NCBI GenBank assembly: GCA_031404815.1
Contig: JANNIH010000059.1
Location: forward strand, 1 to 64,000
Origin: DASYKS01 sp031404815
GTDB taxonomy: Bacteria > Acidobacteriota > Thermoanaerobaculia > Multivoradales > UBA5704
DNA: 64,000 nucleotides
Direction of reading: 5' to 3'
This document shows, piece after piece, positions 54,001 through 63,000 of this stretch. Each line of letters starts with the position of its first letter. Within the stretch, counting starts at the first letter, position 1. The notes beneath the pieces are model-generated. The model saw only the letters and a list, made by a program, of their open reading frames with translations. It made no database searches and had not been told where the DNA came from. Position numbers and translations under genes: made by a program.

Positions 54001-57000
54001 AGCACGACGAGGGCGTCAACCTGCGAGTCTGGATCGACAGCTATACCGCCGAGGCGATGCCCGAGGAGCACATCGTCGAGTGTTTCGAGGATTCGGTCGA
54101 GCGGATTCTCGACCTCCGGCCGCGGCGGGTGTTGGAGCTGGGCTGCGGCACCGGCCTGCTGCTGATGCGGATCGCGCCGGCCTGCGAAGCCTTCTGGGGC
54201 ACCGACCTGTCGCCGGAAGTGGTGCGGGCGTTGGAGGCCCGCGTCGAGGCGCGGCGGGCGGAGCTGCCGGAGGTCCGGGTGCTCGCGCGCGGCGCGGACG
54301 AGCTGGACGGCATTCCCGAGCGGGCGTTCGACGTGGTGATCGTCAACGAGGTTGTCCAGTACTTCCCGAGCGCGGAATACCTGTTCCGGGTCATCGAGCG
54401 GGCCTCGGCGCGGGTCGCCCCGGGGGGCTTCCTGTTCGTCGGCGGCGTGCGCAACCGGGCGCTCCTCGACGCGTTCCACGCCTCGATCCAGCTGTTCCAG
54501 GCGCCGGACGACCTCAGCTCCGCGGAGCTTTCGCAGCGGGTCCGTTCGCACGTCCAGCGCGAAAAAGAGCTGCTGGTGGCGCCCGATTTCTTTTTGGCAC
54601 TCCGCCACGCGCTGCCGCGCATCGCCCGGGTCGGCATCCAGCTCAAAGGCGGGCGCTGTTTGAACGAGCTGACGCGCTTCCGGTACGACGTGGTGCTGCG
54701 GATGGACCGGAGCGAGCCGGAGCCGGAGATCGCCTGGCTCGATTGGGGTCGGGACGGGTTGTCGGTGGCCGAGATCCGGCGGCGCCTCGCCGAGGAGGCG
54801 CCGGAGGCGTTGGGGATTCTCGGAGTCCCCAATGCCCGGCTTCAGTGGGAAGAGCACCTGTTGGCACGGCTGCGCGAAGAAGGGGCGCCGCCGATCCGGG
54901 TGGCCGACCTGCGCCGGTCCTTGAGCGACGCGGTGGCGGCGGCCCCGGGCGCCGATCCGGCGGACCTCTGGGCGCTCGGTGACGCTTTGCCCTACCGCGT
55001 CGACGTCGCCTGGTCCGGCGACGGCGGGGAGCCGCGCTTCGACGTCCTGTTCCGGCGCCGGGGCTCGGACTCCGCGGCCGCGGCGGTCTCCGGCCTGCCG
55101 CGGCGGAAGGCCCGCCCCGCGCCCTGGCGGCAATACACCAACGATCCCCTGCGCGGGCTGTTCGCCGACCGATGGGTTCCCGCGCTGCGCGCGTTCCTGG
55201 GCGAGCGGCTGCCGGATTACATGGTTCCCTCGGCGTTCATTCCGCTCGACGCGCTGCCGCTCTCCGCCAACGGCAAGCTCGACCGGCGGGCCTTGCCGCC
55301 GTTGGAAGAGGAGCGCCCGAATCTCGGCCAAGCCTTCCTCGCGCCGCGCTCCGCGACGGAAGAACGGCTCGCGGCGCTGTGGGCGGAGGCCTTGCGCCTC
55401 GACCACGTGGGCGTCCACGACAACTTCTTCGAGCTGGGCGGCGATTCGATCATGAGCATCCAGGTCGTCTCGCGCGCCGCCCGCGAAGGGATGCTGATCA
55501 CGCCGCGCCTGATGTTCCAGCACCAGACCATCGCCGAGCTGGCGGCGGTGGTCGGCTCGACCTCGGCGGTGCAGGCGGAGCAGGGATTGATCGCCGGCGA
55601 AGCCCGCCTGACGCCGATCCAGCAATGGTTCTTCGATCTGGAGCTGCCGAATCCGCATCATTGGAACTGGAACGTCTCGAGCTTCTTCGTCGCGCGCCAA
55701 CGCCTGGAACCGGGCCGGATCGCCGAGGCGGTTCGGCGGCTGTTGCTGCACCACGACGCGTTGCGGCTGCGCTTCGTTCGATCGGGGGAGGACGGATCCT
55801 GGCGCCAGGAGTTCGCCCCGCCGGGGGGGCCCGCGAGCGCGTCCCACGTCGATCTGACCCGAGTGCCCGCCGGCTGGCGGCGCGCGGTTCTGGAGGAGGC
55901 GGCCGCGCACGTGCAGAAGGCGCTGCACCTCTCGGCCGGCCCGGTGCTGCGGTTCGTGTCGTTCCGCCTGGGCGAGGACGAGCCGGATCGCCTGCAGATC
56001 GCGGCGCATCACGTCGTGCTGGACGGCATCTCCTGGCGCCTGCTGCTGGAGGATTTCCAGCTCCTGTACGCGGGGCTCGTCCGGGGCGGTGTACCTCAGC
56101 TGCCGCCGAAGACGACCTCCTGGCAGAGCTGGGGCGAGCGGATCGCCCGCCACGCCCGCTCCGAGGAATTGGCGCGCGAGGCGGCCTACTGGCTGGAGCC
56201 GCGCCGTCGCGCTGCCGCGGCGCTGCCGGTCGATTTCGCGGGTCCCCGGGATCCCGGCCTCGAAGGCTCGTCGCGGATCGTCCACCGCGTCCTCGCCGCG
56301 GCCGAGACCAAGGCGCTGCTGCAAGAGATTCACGGCGCCTACCAGACGCGGATCGACGACGTCCTGCGCACCGCCCTGGTCGAGGCTTTCGCGGCTTGGA
56401 CCGGGCATCGCTCGCTGCGGGTCGATCTGGAGAGCCATGGGCGCGAGCACCCGTTCGACGACGTCGACCTGTCGCGCACCGTGGGGTGGTTCACCGCCAT
56501 GCATCCCGTGCTGCTCGATCTCGAAGGGATCTTCGGCCCCGGCGAGTCGTTGCGGGCGATCAAGGAGCAGCTGCGGAAGATGCCGCCGGGGGGCGGCCTC
56601 GGCTACGGCCTGCTGCGCCATTTGGGAGAGCCCGAGATCGCCGGCCGCCTGGCGGAGATGCCTGCCGCCGAGGTCCTCTTCAACTACCTGGGGCAGATCG
56701 GCGGCGGCGGCGAGGCCGAAGACGATTCCTCCTTGTTCTCGCAGGCGGAGGAGTCCGCGGGGCCGGGACTCGATCCGGCGGGACGGCGCAGCCACCTCCT
56801 GGAGGTCAACTGCATCGTGATCGACGGCCGGCTCCAGGTGGAATGGACCTTCAGCGCCGGCCGGCACCGCCAGGAGACCGTCGAGCGTCTCGCCGAGGGC
56901 TTCTTCGCGGCGATCCGCGCTCTGATCGCCCACTGCCAGGATCCGGCGGCCGGGGCTTTTACCCCCTCCGACTTCCCCGAAGCCGAGCTGAGCGAGGACG

Positions 57001-57041
57001 ATTTCGCGACGCTGATGTCCCGCCTCTCCGAACCGAGCTAG
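50997..57041 (+). CDS. NRPS module C-A-nMT-PCP-E
   Basis: A 2014-residue one-module synthetase. C domain: LHHIVSDGWS near 178. A domain: IFTSGSTGTPKGA near 660; specificity positions read D-I-W-E-I-T-A-D-D (from FDISVWQF, VIETVP, LIPTGEA and NAYGPTECSDD). From memory this resembles the diaminobutyrate code. An N-methyltransferase is inserted in the A domain (VLELGCGTGLLL near 1045; NEVVQYFPSAEYL). A10 LSANGKLDRR near 1421. PCP ELGGDSIMS near 1480. The C-terminal epimerisation domain has HHVVLDGISWRLL near 1670, TVGWFTAMHP and VLFNYLGQ. It should add an N-methyl D-residue. Its GTG start overlaps the PKS stop. Confidence 0.92.
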   Translation: MSEVLSTIEQLSPDQLALLQARLRRLKRKEGDQAPGRILRREPEAGPAPLSFQQEQLWFLDQLDPGSPAYNQPVGIRFDGELDTEALARALAAIVVRHDSLRTTFSVDESRPRQTVSPAGDFSLERIDLAHLPEPEREAALRRMLREQARKPLDLARGPMIRTVLFRLAPNRHVLEMILHHIVSDGWSIGLLIHELATLYRAFVERRPSLLAELAIRYSDYAVWQRETLTDAVVEQGIAWWRRQLDGAPEILELPTDRPRPAAQTDRGSLRLLTYPRTLSESVRAAAERFGTTLFVVQLAAFQALVLRYTGRVDVVLGTDVANRTRPEIEPLIGFFGSQVVLRTGLHGNPTFGELIGRSRRTVLDAFAHQDVPFLSLVEALRPERDLGRTPLFQVMLSFQKAPEPVELPNLALSQVPVETGTSKFELVLVPVEMGRDLAGWAEFNTDLFDPATIDRLLGHYERLLAGGAANPGLRLADLPLLGPAETHQLLSEWNDSGLAVPGHDFTRLFRAQVEWEPNAIAASCEGDSLSYADLERSSARLAARLVAAGLRRGDLVALLAERGLALLTSILAVFRAGAAYVPLDPAYPAGRIAQVLDRCGATLALVGAGLEVRFDGALATLDASRRPARLSLEAELAAAEAAEALPAIAIDPEGLAYAIFTSGSTGTPKGAMVHHGGMCNHLWAKVHDLGLGADDVVAQTASQCFDISVWQFLAALLVGGRVLILPDGVTHDPARFLDRAESERITVIETVPSLLRMLLEEAERRGTAGRPALARLRWLIPTGEALPADLCRRWLGLYPAIPMLNAYGPTECSDDVTHQPIRHAPGAESASVPIGRPVANLRLYALDREYEPVPAGVPGELFVGGVGVGRGYCFDAERTAEAFVPDPFAERAGARLYRTGDLGCRRPDGAIDFLGRVDQQVKVRGFRVEPGEIEAVLRAHPAVAEAAVVAWEEPPGSTRLVAYVVEDAAGAAAGGELEEGKLDQWRVVFDEVYSQEAAVSEHDEGVNLRVWIDSYTAEAMPEEHIVECFEDSVERILDLRPRRVLELGCGTGLLLMRIAPACEAFWGTDLSPEVVRALEARVEARRAELPEVRVLARGADELDGIPERAFDVVIVNEVVQYFPSAEYLFRVIERASARVAPGGFLFVGGVRNRALLDAFHASIQLFQAPDDLSSAELSQRVRSHVQREKELLVAPDFFLALRHALPRIARVGIQLKGGRCLNELTRFRYDVVLRMDRSEPEPEIAWLDWGRDGLSVAEIRRRLAEEAPEALGILGVPNARLQWEEHLLARLREEGAPPIRVADLRRSLSDAVAAAPGADPADLWALGDALPYRVDVAWSGDGGEPRFDVLFRRRGSDSAAAAVSGLPRRKARPAPWRQYTNDPLRGLFADRWVPALRAFLGERLPDYMVPSAFIPLDALPLSANGKLDRRALPPLEEERPNLGQAFLAPRSATEERLAALWAEALRLDHVGVHDNFFELGGDSIMSIQVVSRAAREGMLITPRLMFQHQTIAELAAVVGSTSAVQAEQGLIAGEARLTPIQQWFFDLELPNPHHWNWNVSSFFVARQRLEPGRIAEAVRRLLLHHDALRLRFVRSGEDGSWRQEFAPPGGPASASHVDLTRVPAGWRRAVLEEAAAHVQKALHLSAGPVLRFVSFRLGEDEPDRLQIAAHHVVLDGISWRLLLEDFQLLYAGLVRGGVPQLPPKTTSWQSWGERIARHARSEELAREAAYWLEPRRRAAAALPVDFAGPRDPGLEGSSRIVHRVLAAAETKALLQEIHGAYQTRIDDVLRTALVEAFAAWTGHRSLRVDLESHGREHPFDDVDLSRTVGWFTAMHPVLLDLEGIFGPGESLRAIKEQLRKMPPGGGLGYGLLRHLGEPEIAGRLAEMPAAEVLFNYLGQIGGGGEAEDDSSLFSQAEESAGPGLDPAGRRSHLLEVNCIVIDGRLQVEWTFSAGRHRQETVERLAEGFFAAIRALIAHCQDPAAGAFTPSDFPEAELSEDDFATLMSRLSEPS

Positions 57042-57048
57042 AAAGTCG

Positions 57049-60000
57049 ATGAGCCCCCTCTTTCCGAACCTGGTCGCGGCCCTGACGCAGCATGCGGATG
57101 GGAACCACGACCGCCTCGCCTGCGGCTTTCTACCCGACGGCGAAGGGGAGGCGTTGCGCTGGACGTTCGGCGATCTCGACTCTCGCGCCCGCGCGATCGC
57201 CGTGGCGCTCCTGCGCCGCGGCGCGCCGGGGGATCGGGCGCTGCTCCTCTATCCTCCCGGGCTCGACTTCGTGGCGGCCTTCCTGGGCTGCCTCTACGCC
57301 CGGGTCGTCGCGGTTCCCTCCTACCCGCCCGCGGCGGGCCGGCCGGGGCGCGGGCAGGCCCGTCTCCGCTCGATCGCCGAGGACTCGGAGCCTCGGTGGG
57401 TGCTGTTTCCTGCGGCTCTCCGTCCGCGGGTCGAGGCGGTCGCGGCCAAGATTCCCGGCCTCGCCGCGGCCGAGCCGCTCGCGACCGACGAGGTGCCCCT
57501 CGCCTGGGGGGAGGAATGGCGGGAGGTCCGGATCGACCGCGAAGATCTGGCGTTCCTGCAATACACCTCCGGGTCCACCTCGGAACCGAAGGGCGTGCGG
57601 GTGTCGCACGGCAACCTGGCCCACAACCAGGAGGTGATCCGCCGGGCCTGCGGCCACGACGAGCGCGCGACCTTCGTGAGCTGGCTGCCGATCTACCACG
57701 ACATGGGGTTGATCGGGTCGCTGCTCCAGCCGCTCTACGTCGGCGCCTCCTGCATCCTGATGGCGCCGGTGGCTTTCCTCCACAAGCCGGTTCGCTGGCT
57801 GCGGGCGATCTCCGAGTGGCGCGCGCAAACCAGCGGCGCGCCGGATTTCGCCTACGACCTGTGCGTCCGGAAGATCGCGCCCGAGCAGCGGGAGGGGCTG
57901 AATTTAAGCTCCTGGCGGACGGCGTTCGACGGCTCCGAGCCGGTGCGGGAGCGCACCGTGCGGGCCTTCGCCGACGCCTTCGGCCCGTTCGGCTTTCGCG
58001 CCGAAGCGTTCTTCCCCTGCTACGGCCTGGCCGAGGCGACGCTGATCGTTTCCGGCGGGTCGGGCGGAGCGCCGCCCCTGGTCGACGCGTTCCGCGGTCT
58101 GGACGAAGGCCGGGCGATCCCGTCGCCGGACGCGGACGACGCGCGCCTGTTGGTCGGTTGCGGCGAGGTGGGCGCCGATCTCGAAGTGGCGATCGTCGAT
58201 CCTCAGACCCTGGCGGAACGGCAGGACGATCGAGTCGGCGAGATCTGGGTTTCAGGGCCGAGCGTCGCCCAAGGGTACTGGAACCGGCCGGAGATCAGCC
58301 GCGAAACGTTCGGCGCCCGGCTCCCCGGCCGGCCGGGGCGGACCTTTCTGCGCACCGGCGACCTCGGGTTTCTCTGGCGGCGCCAACTGTTCGTCGCCGG
58401 CCGGATCAAAGACCTGATCATCGTCCGCGGGCGCAACCACTATCCGCAGGATCTAGAAGCGAGCGTGGCCGACAGCCATCCGGCCTTGCGCGGCGGAGCA
58501 GGAGCCGCCTTCGCCGTCGATCCGGAGACCGACGGCGGGGTCGCGATCGTTGCCGAGATCGACATCCGCCGCCGTCCCGACCCGACGGAAGCTCTGGCGG
58601 CGGCGCGCCGGGCGGTGGGAGAGGAGCACGAGATTCCGCTCGCCGCCCTGGTGCTGGTCCGGCCGGGGTCGATCCCCAAGACCACCAGCGGCAAGGTTCG
58701 TCGGCGGCTCTGCCGCAGCCTGTTCCTGACGGGCGGGCTGGACGTGGTCGCGCAATGGCGCGGCGCGGCCGAGGACGCCGAAGCGTCCGCCGCCCCGGAG
58801 CCGTTCGAGGTCGCCGGCTGGCTGCGCGCCCGCCTGGCGGCGAAGCTCGGCGTCGCGGCGCCGGAGAGCCTCGACGAGGAGCTGCCGCTCGCGAGCCACG
58901 GGTTGGATTCGCTCGCCGCGGTCGAGCTGGCGCACGAGATCGAATCGGCGTACGGCATCGAGCTGCCGCTCGCGGCGCTGTTGGACAGCCCGGGCCTTGG
59001 CGACCTCGCGCGCCGGGTCGAGGAGGCCCGTCGATCCGCCCCGGCAAGCGAGAGCGCCGTCTCCCAAGCGGATGCCGGCCGCCTTTCGCCGGGCGAAAGC
59101 GCGCTCTGGTTCCTGCAGCAGGCCGACCCCGACGACCCCGCGTCCCACATCTTCGGCGCGGCTCGCCTGGCCGGCGAGGTTGACGAACGCTCGCTCGCCC
59201 GCTCCCTCTCGGCGATCGTCGCCCGGCACCCGGCCCTGCGCTCGCGCTTCGCGCTGCGCGAGGGACGGCCGGTGCGCTCGACGGTAGTGGTTCGGCAAGT
59301 CCCGCAGCGACTGGCTGCTGCCGAAGGCGCCCGAAGGAGCGAGGAGGCAGACGAAACCACTACCCGCTCGACGGCGGACGACGCAGAGGAGGTGCTCTCG
59401 ATCGAGGAGGCGTCGGCGTGGAGCGAGGCCGAGCTTTTGCGCCGCCTGGATGCGGAGGTGTTCCGGCCGTTCGACCTCGAACGGGGGCCGCTGTTGCGCG
59501 CGTTGCTGCTGCGCCGGTCGCCGGCCGAGCGGGTGCTGCTCCTCACCGTCCATCACATCGTGGCGGATTTCTGGTCGCTCGCGCTGATCGCACGCGAGCT
59601 GGGCGAATCGTATGCGGCCGGGGGCCGGCGGCTCGGCCCCGCGCCCGGCGGCGCGGAGCGCGGCTCGATCGAAACCCTCGACGGGCCGCGAGAAACCTAC
59701 TGGCGCCGGGCGCTCGCCGAGGTCCCGTTGTCGCTCGCCCTGCCCTTCGATCGGCCGCTGCCGGCACGGCGGCGACACCGCGCGGGGGCGGTGATTTTCG
59801 GTTTGGGCGGGGCGACCTCGGATCGCCTGCGGGCACTGGGCCGCGAGCGCGGCGCGACGCTGTTCGTCGCGTTGCTCGCCGCCTACCAGGCGGTCCTCCA
59901 TGGCGTGACGGGCCAAGAGCGCCTGGTGGTCGGCTCGCCGACCGCCGGCCGCGACCGGGCGGCCGATGCGGAAAAGGTCGGTTATTTCGTCAATCCGCTG

Positions 60001-63000
60001 GCGCTCGTCTCCGACATGGCCGGCGACCCGCCGTTCGAGCGCTTCCTGGCGGTGGCTCGGCGCACGGTGGTCGAGGCGATCGGGCAGGCGGTACCCTTTC
60101 CTCTTTTGGTGGCGCGGTTGCAGCCCGAGCGCGATCCCGTCCGCTCGCCGATCTTCCAGGCGGCGCTCGCCCTCCAGCGCGCGCCCCGGGGCGAGGAGGC
60201 GCTCGCGGCGTTCGCGCTCGGCGAGGAGGGCGGGCGCCTGGAGACGGGTGGGCTGGTCCTCCAGTCGATGGCGCTGGCGCACCGTCCCGCCCAGTTCGAC
60301 CTCTCCCTGGTCGCCGCCGAGCGGGAGGGGGAGGTCCGCGCCACGCTGCTCTACGACCTGGAGCTGTTCGACCGCTCGACCGCGATCCGATTCGCAGCCC
60401 TGGTCGAGCGTTCGATCGCCGCCTTCGTCGAAGCTCCGGGGCTGCGGTGGTCCGAGGTTCCGGTGTGGAACGCGGCGGAGCGTTGGCAGCTTTTGGGCGA
60501 GTGGAACGAACCCGAGGTCGAGCCGTCCGCCGGCCTGGTCGCCGAGCGAATCGCGGCTCAGGCGCTTCGGCGTCCTGGCGCCCTGGCGGTGCGCCAAGGG
60601 GGCAAAGAGCTGACCTATGGCCAGCTCGCGACATCGGCGGCGCACCTCGCGGCCCGCCTGCGCGCGCTCGGCGCCGGCCTGGAGGCCCCGGTGGCGATCC
60701 TCGCGGAGCGCAGCCCCGAGCAGATCGCCGGGCTGCTGGCCGCATTCTTCGTCGGCGCCCCCTATCTGCCGATCGATCCGGCCTACCCTGCCGAGCGCAT
60801 CGCCTGGATGCTCGCCGATTCCAAGGCCGCGGTGCTGCTCGCCGAGGGGCGATGGCTGAGCGGCCTCCCCCCCGTGGCCGTTCCGGTCGTCCGGCTCGAC
60901 GAGCCGCCGGGCGCGGAGGCCGAAGGCGCGTTCGTGCCCGCTGCGGTCCTTCCCGGGCAGTTGGCCTATGTCATCTACACCTCGGGCTCGACCGGCCGGC
61001 CCAAGGGGGTCGCGATCTCCCACGCCGCCCTCGCGGGGCTCATCGATTGGCACGTGCGCGTCTTCGAGGTGACCGAAAGGGACGTTGCGAGCCAGGTCGC
61101 GGGGCTCGGATTCGACGCCGCGGTCTGGGAGGTCTGGCCCTACCTGTGCGCCGGCGCCGGCCTGCGCCTTCCCGAGGACGAAGAGGTGAGAACCTCTCCC
61201 GGGCGGCTGCGCGACTGGCTGTCCGAGCAGCGGGTGTCGATCGCCTTCGTCCCGACCGCGTTGATCGGGCCGCTGACGGCCCTCGGAGGCGAGCCGGCAA
61301 GCTCGCCCCGGCTGCTGTTGACGGGGGGAGACCGGCTGGTCGGCGCGCCGCCTCCGGGCCTGCCGTACTCTCTGTGGAACAACTACGGGCCGACCGAGTG
61401 CACGGTCGTGGCGACCTCCGGCCGGGTGGCGCCGGCCGAGGCCCCGGGGCGCGCGCCGTCGCTCGGCCGGCCGATCGCCGGGGTGCGCGTCTACCTGCTC
61501 GGGTCCCGCTCCACGCCGGTTCCTTGGGGCGCCCCCGGCGAGATCTTCCTCGGCGGCGACCGGCTCGCGCGCGGCTACCTCAGCCGGCCGGATCTCACCG
61601 CCGAGCGCTTCGTGCCGGACCCGTTCGGCTCGGCCGGCGGCCGGCTCTACCGCACCGGCGACCTGGCGCGCTGGAACCCGGACGGCAGCCTGGAGTTCTT
61701 CGGCCGGATCGACGCCCAGGTGCAGATTCGCGGCGTCCGCATCGAGCCCGGGGAGATCGAAGCGGTGCTCCGCGAGCACGGCCAAGTCACCGCCGCCGTG
61801 GTCGTGGCGGTGGACGGGGGAGAGGGCCGGCAACGGCTGGTCGCCTTCGCGGTGCCCCGGGCCTCGGCGAACCCTACCCTCGAGGAGCTGCGCGATCACC
61901 TTCGCGACCGGCTGCCGCCGGCTCTGGTTCCGGCGGCCGTTCGCCTCCTGCCGTCGCTGCCGCTCACCGCCAACGGCAAACTCGATCGCCAGGCGCTCGC
62001 GCTCGAAGCGGCTCGCTCGGCGGCCGGCGGGGCGGTGCCGCCGCGGTCACCGCTCGAAGATCTGCTGTGGGGGATCTGGGCCGATCTGCTCCCCGTCGGC
62101 GGCTTCGGGGTGCACGACGACTTCTTCGCGCTCGGCGGCCACTCGCTGCTGGCGGTCCAGGTCGCCTCCCGGGTGCGCGCGGCGCTCGGGATCGAGATTT
62201 CGGTGCGGGCGCTGTTCGAGGCGCCGACGATCGCGCAGATCGCCGATCGCGTGGCGGGCGCAAGCCGCCTCGAAAAACTGCCTCCGCGGCCGTTCGTGCG
62301 CGGGCCGAAGGGGGTGGACCTGCCGCTCTCGTTCGCCCAGCAACGGCTCTGGTTCCTGCACCAGCTCGACCCGCGAGGGGCCACCTACAACGTGCCCGGC
62401 GCCCTCGGGATCGACGGCGACCTGGACGTGTCGCTCCTGGGGCGGGCGCTGCGCGAGATCGTCCGCCGGCACGACGCGTTGCGCACGACGTTTCACTTGC
62501 CCGAGAGCGGCGCGGGAACCCCGGTTCAACGGGTCTCGGCCGCGATCGCCGTCCGCCTGCCGGTCGCCGACCTGCGCGGGCTCGCCGCCGAGCGAAGAGA
62601 GCCGGAAGCCGGGCGTCTGGCGGTGGCGGAGGGGCGCCGGGCGTTCGACCTTCTGCGCGGTCCGGTGCTCCGCTTCTTCCTGGTGCGCCTCGCGCCGGCC
62701 GGCTACCGCCTGGTGGTCGTCCTGCACCACGTCGTCGCCGACGGGTGGTCGCTCGGCGTGCTGCTGCGCGAACTCGGCAGCCTCTATCCGGCGCTCGCCG
62801 CGGGCGGCGCCGGAACCTTGCGCGACCTGGAGTGGCAGGTGGCCGATTTCGCCGTCTGGCAGCGCCGGTGGCTCGACGAACGGGCTCTCGGCCCGCAGCT
62901 GGAGGCGTGGCGGCGGCGGCTGGCCGGGCTGGAGCCGCTACTCGCACTGCCGACGGATCGTCCCCATCCGGCGCGGCCGGGCACGGTCGGCTCGGTGTTT

